From Hyphomicrobiales bacterium (GTDB taxonomy: Bacteria > Pseudomonadota > Alphaproteobacteria > Rhizobiales > RI-29), in contig WGLQ01000002.1 of NCBI GenBank assembly GCA_016125495.1, forward strand, positions 326,640 through 390,639: a DNA stretch of 64,000 bases. Direction: 5' to 3'. Shown here one piece after another: positions 35,352-43,946 of this stretch; the first letter of the stretch is position 1, and each line of letters begins with the position of its first letter. The notes beneath the pieces are model-generated. The model did no database searches. It saw only the letters and a list, made by a program, of their open reading frames with translations, and was not told the DNA's origin. The position numbers and the translations under genes were made by a program.

Positions 35352-35765
35352 ATGGTCGCAAGGCAAACCGCCGGACGAACCGCACGCTTTGCGCGAGGCG
35401 CGACGCTCGGGCTCGCAGTGGCCGCGATGTCGGCCATCGGCGCGCCGGCGCGCGGCGAAGAGGTCACCAAGCCCTACGACACTCAGTTGCTGCGCTTGTC
35501 CGAGATTTTGGGGGCCGTCCACTATCTGCGGGCGCTCTGCGGTTTCGAGGAGGGGCAGGTGTGGCGCGAACAGATGCTGGGGGTGATCGAATCGGAAGGC
35601 TCATCGCCGTTGAGGAAGGTGCGCTTCACGCAGAGTTTCAACCGTGGATACCGCAGCTACCAGCGCACCTACCGGCGCTGCAACCGTTCCGCCGAGACGG
35701 CACTCACCCGCTTCCTGGCGGAAGGTCGCGAGATCGCCGAGACCCTCGCCAAGGAATATGAATAG
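35352..35765 (+). CDS. TIGR02301 family secreted protein
   Basis: A 137-residue secreted protein with an Arg-rich start and hydrophobic signal (GATLGLAVAAMSAIGAPARG). The mature sequence YDTQLLRLSEILGAVHYLRALCGFEEGQVWREQM ... FNRGYRSYQRTYRRCNRSAETA ... LAKEYE is what I recognise as TIGR02301, a family of unknown function restricted to alphaproteobacteria, mostly Rhizobiales. Two conserved cysteines at about residues 63 and 110 may form a disulfide. It is often next to a NUDIX hydrolase gene, as here. The stop is TAG; no strong ribosome site is visible before ATG 35352. Confidence 0.85.
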   Translation: MVARQTAGRTARFARGATLGLAVAAMSAIGAPARGEEVTKPYDTQLLRLSEILGAVHYLRALCGFEEGQVWREQMLGVIESEGSSPLRKVRFTQSFNRGYRSYQRTYRRCNRSAETALTRFLAEGREIAETLAKEYE

Positions 35766-35900
35766 CGCTTCGCGAACAGCCTTCAGCGAGGGATTTACCG
35801 TGCCCGTGGAGCGCGGTCGCCTCGCTCACGTGATCTGCTAGGGTCCGCCTGCGAGCGACGGATATCTCGGCCGATCGGCCGCGCGGAGGACCTGGGCGCG

Positions 35901-36146
35901 ATGGCATTGAACGATCATGGCGAACCGGGGCGGGCGAGCGACGAGGCGTTGCGCTTCATCCTCGAAGCCTGGGAAATGGCGATCGACGAAGGCCTCGATG
36001 CCGACGATCTCGCCAATGCGGCACTGTTTGCGGCACTCGCCGATCTGGTGGCGGCCTATGGCGAAGCCAATGTGGTGCGCTTGGCAGAGGGCTTGGCGCG
36101 GCGCATCGAGCAGGGTGAGTTCACGCTCAGCCGCGTCCTGCAGTAG
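35901..36146 (+). CDS. Small helical protein of unknown function
   Basis: An 81-residue acidic, helix-rich protein (DEALRFILEAWEMAIDEGLDADDLANAALFAALADLVAAYGEANVVRLAEGLARRIEQGEFTL). ATG 35901 has an excellent GGAGGA ribosome site. Small proteins of this kind lie just before the histone deacetylase-like gene in relatives. The stop is TAG, 121 bases before the deacetylase-like ATG. Function unknown; there are no cysteines, membrane spans or recognisable motif. Confidence 0.75.
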   Translation: MALNDHGEPGRASDEALRFILEAWEMAIDEGLDADDLANAALFAALADLVAAYGEANVVRLAEGLARRIEQGEFTLSRVLQ

Positions 36147-36266
36147 CCAGCCGGCCCGTCCCGTCGCAGGCGGATGTGGCAATCGGGCGGTGGCGATTGA
36201 AACCGTCGTGATGCCGGCTATGCTCGCGTGCGTGCGCCGAGCGCGCGCGGCAAAGAGGTTTCCGCC

Positions 36267-37199
36267 ATGAGCACCCTCTACATCACCGATCCCGTCTTTC
36301 TCGAGCACGACACCGGCCCGGGACATCCCGAGCGACCCGATCGGCTCCGGGCGATCGAAAAGGTGCTCGGTCACGAGATTTTCGCCGGGCTCGAACGCAG
36401 GCGCGCGACGCCGAGCGACGAGGAGACGATCGCGCGGGCGCATCCGCAGGCTTACATCGACGAGATCAAGCGTCGGGTGCCAGCGAGCGGACACGTGCGG
36501 CTCGACCCTGACACGGTGCTCTCACCTGGTAGCTGGAAGGCCGGGCTCAATGCGGTCGGGGCGGCGGTCGCGGCGGTCGATGCCGTCGTCGCGGGCGAGG
36601 CGGGCAACGCCTTCTGCGCCGTTCGCCCGTGCGGCCATCATGCCGAAGCCGTCCGGCCGATGGGGTTCTGCTTTCTCTCGAACGTCGCCATCGCGGCGCA
36701 TCACGCCCGGGCGCGGCACGGGCTCGAACGTGTCGCGGTGCTCGATTTCGACGTCCACCACGGCAACGGTACACAGGACATCTTCTGGTCCGATCCCGAT
36801 CTCTTCCTTGCCTCGTCGCACCAGATGCCGCTCTTTCCGGGCACCGGCGCCACCAGTGAAACCGGGGTCGGCAACATCTTCAACGCGCCACTGCGCTCCG
36901 GTGACGGCGGCGAAGCGTTCCGCGAGGCCTGGAACGACGTCTTGCTGCCGGCGCTCGAAGCCTTCCGGCCCGATCTCGTACTCGTTTCGGCCGGATTCGA
37001 CGCGCACCGCGACGACCCGCTCGCCAGCCTCGCCCTGGTCGAGGACGATTTCCGCTGGATCACCTCGAAAATTGTGGACGTGGCGGACCGTCACTGTGGC
37101 GGGCGCGTCGTTTCCGTGCTCGAAGGCGGCTATGACCTCACGGCGCTGGCAAAGTCCGTCGGGGTGCACGTCAAGGTGCTGATGGACGCGGCGTCCTGA
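36267..37199 (+). CDS. Histone deacetylase family protein (acetoin utilization-like)
   Basis: Zinc-dependent deacylase fold, 310 residues. Zinc and catalytic residues are visible: AVRPCGHHA (tandem His), [16 protein letters not shown] with D-x-H, and [15 protein letters not shown] with the second zinc Asp. [24 protein letters not shown] is the typical start. Bacterial members deacetylate small molecules such as polyamines as well as proteins. ATG 36267 follows GAGGT. The gene precedes xseB by 50 bases, as in other Rhizobiales where deacetylase-like, xseB and dxs genes are clustered. The substrate is unknown. Confidence 0.93.
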   Translation: MSTLYITDPVFLEHDTGPGHPERPDRLRAIEKVLGHEIFAGLERRRATPSDEETIARAHPQAYIDEIKRRVPASGHVRLDPDTVLSPGSWKAGLNAVGAAVAAVDAVVAGEAGNAFCAVRPCGHHAEAVRPMGFCFLSNVAIAAHHARARHGLERVAVLDFDVHHGNGTQDIFWSDPDLFLASSHQMPLFPGTGATSETGVGNIFNAPLRSGDGGEAFREAWNDVLLPALEAFRPDLVLVSAGFDAHRDDPLASLALVEDDFRWITSKIVDVADRHCGGRVVSVLEGGYDLTALAKSVGVHVKVLMDAAS

Positions 37200-37249
37200 G
37201 TGGGGCGGGTGACAGATCGGCGGGAAACGGGCCGGCACGGGAGGCACGT

Positions 37250-37507
37250 ATGGCCAAGGAAAGCGCGGCACCGGACGTTGGCAGCCTGAGCTACGAGCGT
37301 GCGCTCCAGGAGCTGGAGCAGATCGTCGGGCGGCTCGAGCGCGGCGACGTGGCCCTCGAGGAATCCATCGCCATCTACGAGCGCGGGGCGTTGCTCCGGG
37401 CCCATTGCGAGCGCCTGCTGCGTCAGGCCGAGGAAAAGGTCGAGAAGCTGACCTTCGATGGCTCCGGCAAGCCGGCTGGCACCACACCACTCGATGTCGA
37501 GCGCTGA
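37250..37507 (+). CDS. xseB: Exodeoxyribonuclease VII small subunit
   Basis: The 85-residue small subunit coats the coiled-coil arms of XseA in the single-strand-specific exonuclease. [54 protein letters not shown] is the family signature across residues 14-68, two helices in sequence. A short flexible tail follows. XseA is not in the window. It is downstream of the deacetylase-like gene and normally directly upstream of dxs; here a subtilase gene intervenes. Confidence 0.96.
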   Translation: MAKESAAPDVGSLSYERALQELEQIVGRLERGDVALEESIAIYERGALLRAHCERLLRQAEEKVEKLTFDGSGKPAGTTPLDVER

Positions 37508-37542
37508 GCCGATCGGTTCGAGCTTGCAACGGCGACAAGCGG

Positions 37543-37571
37543 TTGCTCTGTACATTCCGCAAGGGTATTCT
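37543..37571 (+). promoter_or_regulatory. Candidate sigma-70 promoter for the subtilase gene
   Basis: TTGCTC at 37543-37548 and TATTCT at 37566-37571 are separated by exactly 17 bases, 78 bases before the ATG of the S8 peptidase. It lies in the 141-base gap after xseB. Confidence 0.45.
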
Positions 37572-37584
37572 GAATGACATTCAG
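37570..37584. promoter_or_regulatory. Palindrome overlapping the subtilase promoter
   Basis: CTGAAT-GAC-ATTCAG is a perfect inverted repeat that begins at the end of the candidate -10 box and covers the expected transcription start. A repressor site is the simplest reading. Confidence 0.45.
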
Positions 37585-37648
37585 CATCGGCGGGGCATGG
37601 AGGCCGTCGAGGGGAGGGCACTGTCGCAAGTCGATGGAGTGACCCGCA

Positions 37649-39556
37649 ATGACTGTTCATTTCGTTTCAGGCCGCCGTGTCCTGGCGGCCGCCTGCCTCG
37701 CTGCACTGATGTTTGGGCCGGCGGCGGGCGGAGACACCAGACTGCCCATCCGCGTCGCGCAAAGCGGCGTCGACGACATCAACCGAATGTTGAACGGCGC
37801 GCCGCCGGCCGGAGAGCAGCGCCAGCCATCCCCGGTGACGCCGCAACCCGCGACGCCACCGCTCGCCAGCCCGCCTTCGGCACCGGCAATTCCACCAGCT
37901 GCCAGTGTGCCGTCACCTCCCGAGGGGTTGCCTGTTCCGACCGAGACGGCCGAACTGCCGCCGGGCTCGCTGCAGGACCTTCCCAAGTCGATCGACGAGA
38001 TTTCCGCGCCAACGCTGCCGGCGCGAACCCGTTCCATGCCGAAACCAGGCAAGACCGTGTCTCACGCCGGCGTCTCGAACCAGCTCGTCGCGGTCAAGTT
38101 CGCGGACGGGCTACCCGTTCTCGTCACCAAGACGGCCGAGGGTACCTTGCGCTTCCTGCTGCGCCGCCGGCTGTCCGAGGTGAGCGCGGCGGATGCCAAG
38201 CGCTTCGATCGCCTCGCGCTGAGCGAAGCCGAAGTCATCGCGCAACTCGATGAAATCAGCAAATCCGGCGAGATCGTCAATGCGGCGGACGTCACGTCGC
38301 TCTTTGCCGCCAGCGTCGATGAACTGGACAGGCAGCGCGAAGCGGGTGAACGGCGGAGCGGGCGCGAACTCTCCGACCTCACGAATTACTTCCTCATTCG
38401 CCTCGTGAAACCCGATGGCAACGCGGCGGCGACATTCGCCGATCGGCTCAACACCTTCACGTTCGTCGAGATCGCTTACCTGCCGCCACTGCCGGCGCCG
38501 CCCCCGGACATCGCCCCGCCGACACCCAACTTCTCCATTGGCCAGCTCATGTACTTTCCGAGCCCCAACGGGCTCGACTTCACCTATGCCCGCCGGTTTT
38601 CCGGCGGAGACGGTCGCGGCGTGACGGTGGTCGACATCGAGCGGGACCGACGCAACACGCACGAGGACGCCAAGGCGGCCGTGTTCGATCTGGGCATCCG
38701 ATCCGGCGCACAAGGCGACATCGATCACGGTACGGCCGTTGCCTGCATCCTGACCGGCCTCGACGACCGGGCGGGCGTGGTCGGTGGGGCGCCGGGTGCG
38801 CGTTTCGGGTTCGTCTCGCCCGGCTCGGGCATCACATACAACCTCGCGAACGGGATCAACACGGCATCCCTCAGACTCTCGTTCGGCGACGTCATCTTGA
38901 TCGAGCAGCAGTCGTGGGGGCCGAACAGCTGCTGCAATCCGGGGCCCTGCGGTTGCACGGGACCACTCGATCAGACGGGGTGCGTGCCGGTGGAATGGAA
39001 CAATCCGGCCGTCTTCAGCGCAATCCAGACCGCGGTTGCCATCGGGATCACGGTGGTCGAGCCGGCCGGAAACGGCAATGGCCAGAACCTCGACGATGCA
39101 ACGACATACGCTAGCACCTTCGATAGAACGCAGAACGATTCCGGCGCCATCTTCGTTGCTTCGCGCACAGCGCTCGGTCGGCGGGTCAACCCGAGTTCGA
39201 ATTTCGGCTCGCGCATCGACGTTCACGCCCAGGGCGAGCAGGTGGTGACCTGCGGCTATGGCGATCTGACGGTCCAAGGAGCGCAGGCCGACCGCGACCA
39301 ACACTACACCCGGTTCTTCGGTGGGACGTCGAGTGCCTCGGCGATCGTCGCGGCCGGAGTGACGGTGGTTCAGGGTGTTGCCGGGCAATTGCCGCTCGAT
39401 CCGCTCCGGTTGCGCCAGCTCTTGGCGCTCACCGGCGTGCGGAACGGGGATTTCAATACGAACCCCAACCGCATCGGTACGCAGCCGGACCTGCGAAGGA
39501 TGCTCGATCTGATCACTTCGCCAAATTTTGCCGGCCGGCTGTCCAGCGTTCGCTGA
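37649..39556 (+). CDS. Secreted S8 (subtilisin-like) serine peptidase
   Basis: A 635-residue subtilase. A signal peptide covers about residues 1-28, followed by a Pro/Ala/Ser-rich linker (50-120) and an N-terminal domain (145-280) before the catalytic domain at 310-620. The triad is Asp329 (VTVVDIERD), His360 (DIDHGTAVA) and Ser561 (GGTSSASAI); the oxyanion Asn475 is in PAGNGNG. The Ser motif lacks the usual Pro after SxA, having SASAIVAAGV. A Cys-rich insert at residues 428-445 (CCNPGPCGCTG, QTGC) is unusual and may form disulfides or bind metal. No sorting signal is seen. It has its own promoter and separates xseB from dxs. Substrate and export route beyond Sec are unknown. Confidence 0.92.
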   Translation: MTVHFVSGRRVLAAACLAALMFGPAAGGDTRLPIRVAQSGVDDINRMLNGAPPAGEQRQPSPVTPQPATPPLASPPSAPAIPPAASVPSPPEGLPVPTETAELPPGSLQDLPKSIDEISAPTLPARTRSMPKPGKTVSHAGVSNQLVAVKFADGLPVLVTKTAEGTLRFLLRRRLSEVSAADAKRFDRLALSEAEVIAQLDEISKSGEIVNAADVTSLFAASVDELDRQREAGERRSGRELSDLTNYFLIRLVKPDGNAAATFADRLNTFTFVEIAYLPPLPAPPPDIAPPTPNFSIGQLMYFPSPNGLDFTYARRFSGGDGRGVTVVDIERDRRNTHEDAKAAVFDLGIRSGAQGDIDHGTAVACILTGLDDRAGVVGGAPGARFGFVSPGSGITYNLANGINTASLRLSFGDVILIEQQSWGPNSCCNPGPCGCTGPLDQTGCVPVEWNNPAVFSAIQTAVAIGITVVEPAGNGNGQNLDDATTYASTFDRTQNDSGAIFVASRTALGRRVNPSSNFGSRIDVHAQGEQVVTCGYGDLTVQGAQADRDQHYTRFFGGTSSASAIVAAGVTVVQGVAGQLPLDPLRLRQLLALTGVRNGDFNTNPNRIGTQPDLRRMLDLITSPNFAGRLSSVR

Positions 39557-39801
39557 CGGGGCCGGACCGAGGTCGGATGCCATGCCGAACGTATTGGGTT
39601 CAACGGCCCAGTGATCCGGCATCGGGGCGCGAGCGAACACATGCTGATCGCATAAGGACAGGGGTTGCGGGAGGCGCACCTGTGACCCCATCGCAATTCG
39701 CGGCCTCGAGGCTTTACTTCGTGGTGTGAGACGGCTGAAGTAGCTGACCATCGCGAGCGTAACGCGCGAGATAGAGTGTGCCGTGCGATGGCATTCGACT
39801 A

Positions 39802-39829
39802 CGTCGCCCCCCACGTGTGCGGGGCGACG
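39802..39829. repeat. Strong GC stem-loop in the leader region of dxs
   Basis: CGTCGCCCC and GGGGCGACG form a perfect 9-bp stem with a 10-base loop, ending 72 bases before the dxs start. No T-tract follows, so it is not a typical terminator. The rest of the 344-base gap 39557-39900 shows no coding potential; AT-containing sequence at about 39700-39780 probably holds the dxs promoter. Confidence 0.45.
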
Positions 39830-39900
39830 GTTCGTGTCCGGTCCGGGTTTCGTGCTCGGCAGGCCGTGCCGCCGGTATCGCTGCGAAAGGACTGAGCCAC

Positions 39901-41820
39901 GTGACCCACACTCCGCTGCTCGATCAAGTCGTCTATCCGCACGACCTTCGCGAGAAGATCGCCGAACAGGACCTGCCGCAGTTCGCGGCCGAGCTGCGGC
40001 GCGAAGTGATCGAGGCCGTGTCGATCACCGGAGGCCATCTCGGGGCGGGGCTCGGCGTCGTCGAGCTGACGACGGCCATCCACTACGTGTTCGATACGCC
40101 GGCGGACAAGCTCATCTTCGACGTCGGCCACCAGTGCTATCCGCACAAGATCCTGACCGGCCGGCGCGACCGCATTCGCACGCTGCGCATGGGCGGCGGG
40201 CTTGCCGGCTTCACCAAGCGGGCCGAGAGCGCCTATGACGATTTCGGGGCCGCGCACTCCTCGACCTCGATTTCGGCGGGCCTCGGCATGGCGGTGGCGC
40301 GCGATCTCTCGGGCGGCGACAACCACGTGGTCTGCGTCATCGGCGATGGGGCGATGAGCGCTGGCATGGCGTACGAAGCCATGAACAACGCCGGCGCCAT
40401 GGACAAGCGGCTCATCGTCATCCTCAACGACAACGACATGTCGATCGCGCCGCCGACCGGGGCGCTCAGCCTCTATCTCGCGCGGCTGACCTCGAGCGGC
40501 ACCTATCTCAAGATCCGGGACTGGGCCAAGCAGATCGCCCGCCAGCTGCCCAAGAGCTGGGAGCGCCGGGCGGCGCGGGCCGAGGAATACACCCGCAATT
40601 TCTGGTCGGGCGGCACGCTCTTCGAGGAACTCGGCTTCTATTACGTCGGGCCGATCGACGGGCACGACTTCGACCATCTGCTGCCGGTCCTGCGCAATGC
40701 GCGCGATGCCAATGTCGGGCCGATCCTCGTTCACTGCGTGACGCAGAAGGGCAAGGGCTACGCTCCGGCGGAAAGCTCGGCCGACAAGTACCACGGCGTT
40801 TCGCGTTTCAACGTCGTGACGGGCGCGCAGGAGAAGTCCAAGCCGAACGCGCCGTCCTACACCAAGGTCTTCGCACAGAGCCTCATCAAGGAGGCGGAAA
40901 AGGACGACAGGATCGTCGCCGTGACGGCCGCGATGCCGTCGGGCACCGGCCTCGACCTCTTCGGCAAGGCCTTTCCGGATCGCTGCTTCGATGTCGGCAT
41001 CGCCGAGCAGCATGCCGTCACCTTCTGCGGGGGGCTCGCGACCCAGGGCTACAAGCCGTTCGCGGCGATCTACTCCACCTTCCTGCAGCGCGGCTACGAC
41101 CAGGTGGTGCACGACATCGCCATCCAGCGCCTGCCGGTGCGTTTTGCGATCGACCGGGCGGGGCTCGTCGGGGCGGACGGGCCGACGCACGCAGGCGCCT
41201 TCGACGTCGCCTATCTCGGCTGCCTGCCCGGCTTCGTGCTGATGGCGGCGGGCGACGAGGCCGAACTCGTCCACATGGTCGCGACGGCGGCCGCAATCGA
41301 CGACCGGCCGAGCGCCGTGCGCTATCCGCGCGGCGAGGGCATGGGCGTCGAGATGCCGCAAGCGGGCGTACCGCTCGAGATCGGGCGCGGCCGTATTCTG
41401 CGCGAGGGGACGTCGGTGGCGCTGCTCTCGTTCGGGACGCGGCTCGGCGAGTGTCTGCTCGCGGCCGACCGGCTCGCTGCGTTCGGGCTCTCGACGACGG
41501 TTGCCGACGCGCGCTTTGCCAAGCCACTCGACGAGGATCTGGTGCGGCGGCTGGTGCGCGAGCACGAGGTGCTGATCACCGTGGAGGAAGGCTCGGTCGG
41601 CGGTTTCGGCTCGTTCGTGCTGCAATACCTGGCGACCTGCGGCCTGCTCGATACCGGCGTCAAGGTGCGCCCGATGGTGCTGCCGGACGTGTTCATCGAC
41701 CAGGACAAACCCGAAGCGATGTACCGGATCGCCGGGCTCGACGCCGACGGCATCGTCGCGCAGGTGCTCGCCGCGCTCGGTCGCGAGATGCTGGGCGCGG
41801 AGGCCGGTCACCGGGCTTGA
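39901..41820 (+). CDS. dxs: 1-deoxy-D-xylulose-5-phosphate synthase
   Basis: Thiamine-diphosphate enzyme that condenses pyruvate and glyceraldehyde 3-phosphate, the first step of the MEP isoprenoid pathway. The TPP site reads [18 protein letters not shown] with D-x-x-N, the central part has [23 protein letters not shown] and [20 protein letters not shown] with the catalytic Glu, and [19 protein letters not shown] is the classic DXS segment. At 639 residues the length is typical. GTG 39901 is preceded by AAAGGA; the frame is open for a further 41 codons upstream without family support. It is followed by tlyA and an RNA methyltransferase. Confidence 0.98.
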   Translation: MTHTPLLDQVVYPHDLREKIAEQDLPQFAAELRREVIEAVSITGGHLGAGLGVVELTTAIHYVFDTPADKLIFDVGHQCYPHKILTGRRDRIRTLRMGGGLAGFTKRAESAYDDFGAAHSSTSISAGLGMAVARDLSGGDNHVVCVIGDGAMSAGMAYEAMNNAGAMDKRLIVILNDNDMSIAPPTGALSLYLARLTSSGTYLKIRDWAKQIARQLPKSWERRAARAEEYTRNFWSGGTLFEELGFYYVGPIDGHDFDHLLPVLRNARDANVGPILVHCVTQKGKGYAPAESSADKYHGVSRFNVVTGAQEKSKPNAPSYTKVFAQSLIKEAEKDDRIVAVTAAMPSGTGLDLFGKAFPDRCFDVGIAEQHAVTFCGGLATQGYKPFAAIYSTFLQRGYDQVVHDIAIQRLPVRFAIDRAGLVGADGPTHAGAFDVAYLGCLPGFVLMAAGDEAELVHMVATAAAIDDRPSAVRYPRGEGMGVEMPQAGVPLEIGRGRILREGTSVALLSFGTRLGECLLAADRLAAFGLSTTVADARFAKPLDEDLVRRLVREHEVLITVEEGSVGGFGSFVLQYLATCGLLDTGVKVRPMVLPDVFIDQDKPEAMYRIAGLDADGIVAQVLAALGREMLGAEAGHRA

Positions 41821-41905
41821 CGGCGCCCATTGCGGTTCCATCGTCTCCGGGGTGAGCCGCGCGTGCGTGGGCCAGCCTTCGAGCGCGGTGGCGCGAGGAG
41901 GCCTC

Positions 41906-42643
41906 TTGGGGACACGGTTGGATGTGGCGCTCGTCGAGCGTGGCCTGGTTCGGTCCCGGGCCCAGGCCCGCGACCTCATTCGTCGCGGCCTGGTCTCGGT
42001 CGATGGCACCGTCGAGCGCCGACCGGCCCGGGCGATCCAGGAGGCGCAGTCGCTCTCGGTCGGGGGCGATGCGGCGCGGCGCGTCTCGCGGGGCGGCGAG
42101 AAGCTGGCGGCGGCCCTGGCGGCCTTCGATCTTTCTCCCGAGGGGTGCGTGGCGGTCGATCTCGGCGCCTCGACGGGTGGTTTCACCGAGGTGCTGCTGG
42201 AAGCGGGTGCAAGGCGCGTCTACGCCGTCGATGTCGGGCATGGCCAGCTCCATCCCGCGATTGCCGCCGATCCGCGGGTCGTCACGCTCGAAGGCACGGA
42301 TGTGCGCGATCTCGACGCGCGGCTCGTGCCCGAACCGGTTCAGGCGATCGTTGCCGATCTCAGTTTCATCTCGCTGACGCTGGCGGTGGGGCCCGCGCTC
42401 GGATTGGCGGCGCCGGGGGCCTGGTCGATCGCCCTCGTCAAGCCGCAGTTCGAGGCCGGGCGCGAGCATGTCGGCAAGGGCGGCATCGTGCGCGACGCTG
42501 GTGCGCGCGCGGCGGCCGTCGAAGGCGTTGCACGGTTTCTGGCGGGCAACGGCTGGAGGGAGGTCGGGCGCATCGTCTCGCCGATCGAGGGCGGCAGCGG
42601 CAACGAGGAATGGCTCCTCGGCGCGATCAACGATGCGGTGTGA
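41906..42643 (+). CDS. tlyA: TlyA family rRNA 2'-O-methyltransferase / putative hemolysin
   Basis: An S4 RNA-binding domain (RLDVALVERGLVRSRAQARDLIRRGLVSVDGT, residues 3-35) is followed by an FtsJ/RrmJ-type methyltransferase (VAVDLGASTGGFTEVLLEAGARRVYAVDVGHGQLH; DLSFISL; VKPQFE). TlyA methylates ribose of 16S and 23S rRNA in mycobacteria. I chose TTG 41906, preceded by GGAGG, because it gives the standard N-terminus and 245 residues; in-frame GTG codons at 41852 and 41888 would add low-complexity residues. Following dxs, this is a known Rhizobiales pairing. Confidence 0.92.
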   Translation: MGTRLDVALVERGLVRSRAQARDLIRRGLVSVDGTVERRPARAIQEAQSLSVGGDAARRVSRGGEKLAAALAAFDLSPEGCVAVDLGASTGGFTEVLLEAGARRVYAVDVGHGQLHPAIAADPRVVTLEGTDVRDLDARLVPEPVQAIVADLSFISLTLAVGPALGLAAPGAWSIALVKPQFEAGREHVGKGGIVRDAGARAAAVEGVARFLAGNGWREVGRIVSPIEGGSGNEEWLLGAINDAV

Positions 42644-42665
42644 GCCGACGCGAGAGGTGGCGAGT

Positions 42666-43925
42666 TTGACGAAAGAGCGCGCGTTTTCATCGGTCCGGGT
42701 CGAATTCGATATCGTCGCCCTCGGGGCCGACGGGGACGGGATCGCTGCGAGCGATCACGGGTCCGTGTTCGTGCCCTTTTCGCTGCCTGGTGAGCGGGTC
42801 TCGGCCTCGGTTGTGGGAGCGCGGGCGGGCGATGTGCGGATCATCCGGCCGTCGCCGGACCGTGTGCGGCCGGTTTGCCGGCATTTCGGGCGGTGCGGGG
42901 CCTGCGCGGTGCAGCATTTCGCCGGACCGGCCTATGCCGACTGGAAACGCGATCTCGTCGTGCGTGCGCTCGAACGGGCGGGGATTGCCGGTGAGGTTCG
43001 CCCGCTCTGGGTCGCCCCCGATGCGAGCCGGCGGCGGGCGGCGCTCAAGGTCCGCCGGACGCGCTCGGGCGTGTTGCTCGGCTATTCGGTGGCCCGCACG
43101 CACGACATCGTCGATGCCCTCGAATGCCCGGTTCTCGAGCCCCGGATCGTCGCCGCGTTGCCCGGGCTGCGGCAGATGCTTCGGGGTCTTCTCGGCCGCA
43201 GCGGGCAGGCGGATGTGATGGTGACGGCGGCCGACAACGGACTCGACCTCGCGATCACGGGTCCGGCCGGGCTCGCCGACGACATCGAGCGGCTCGGCGA
43301 ACTGGCGAGCGTGGCGGGTGGGCTCGACATTGCCCGGGTGACGATCGCGGGCGAGACCGTTTACCAGCGGGCTCAGCCGAGCGTCGCGATCGGACGAAGC
43401 GTGGTTCCCCTGCCCCCGGCGCCTTTCCTGCAGGCGGTCGCGGCGGCCGAAGCGGTGCTGGCGAACGAGGTTGTGGCGGGGCTCGCGGGGGCCGGCAAGG
43501 TCGCCGATCTCTTTTGCGGGGTCGGACCTTTCGCGCTGCGGCTCGCGGAAGGTGCCGAGGTGCTGGCCGCCGATCAGGATGCCTCGGCGCTCGTTGCGCT
43601 CCGGCGGGCGGCGGACGGGTCGAGCGGGCTCAAGCCGATCCGGACGCTGCGCCGCGACCTGATGCGCGAGCCGCTCGATCGCAAAGCGCTCGCCGCGTTC
43701 GACGGTGTGGTGATCGATCCGCCGAGGGCTGGCGCACGGGCCCAGGTTGCCGAGATCGCGGCCTCCGGCCTTGCCCGCGTGGTTATGGTCTCGTGCGCTC
43801 CGGCGGCCTTTGCGCGCGACGCTGAAGTTCTGGTCGGGGCCGGGTTCGTGATGGGGCCTGTTCTGCCTGTCGACCAGTTCCGCTACAGCGTCCACCTCGA
43901 GGTGGTTGCCGCATTCCGGCGCTGA
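42666..43925 (+). CDS. RlmD/TrmA-like RNA (uracil-5-)-methyltransferase with iron-sulfur cluster
   Basis: SAM-dependent RNA m5U methyltransferase of the COG2265 group, 419 residues. An N-terminal TRAM-like beta domain (EFDIVALGADGDGIAASDHGSVFVPFSLPGE) precedes four cluster cysteines at about 71, 77, 80 and 154 (CRHFGRCGAC, LECPVL). The catalytic part has VADLFCGVGPFALRLA, DPPRAGA and MVSCAPAAFARDA with the nucleophilic Cys. TTG 42666 is preceded by GAGAGGTGG. It begins 22 bases after tlyA. The exact uridine in rRNA or tRNA is unknown. Confidence 0.92.
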   Translation: MTKERAFSSVRVEFDIVALGADGDGIAASDHGSVFVPFSLPGERVSASVVGARAGDVRIIRPSPDRVRPVCRHFGRCGACAVQHFAGPAYADWKRDLVVRALERAGIAGEVRPLWVAPDASRRRAALKVRRTRSGVLLGYSVARTHDIVDALECPVLEPRIVAALPGLRQMLRGLLGRSGQADVMVTAADNGLDLAITGPAGLADDIERLGELASVAGGLDIARVTIAGETVYQRAQPSVAIGRSVVPLPPAPFLQAVAAAEAVLANEVVAGLAGAGKVADLFCGVGPFALRLAEGAEVLAADQDASALVALRRAADGSSGLKPIRTLRRDLMREPLDRKALAAFDGVVIDPPRAGARAQVAEIAASGLARVVMVSCAPAAFARDAEVLVGAGFVMGPVLPVDQFRYSVHLEVVAAFRR

Positions 43926-43946
43926 GCTGGCCGTAAGGTGAAAGAC

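Noticed and set aside
39799..42186. Minus-strand open frame of about 795 codons opposite dxs
   Set aside because: Antisense shadow of dxs and the start of tlyA; no recognisable domain or ribosome site.
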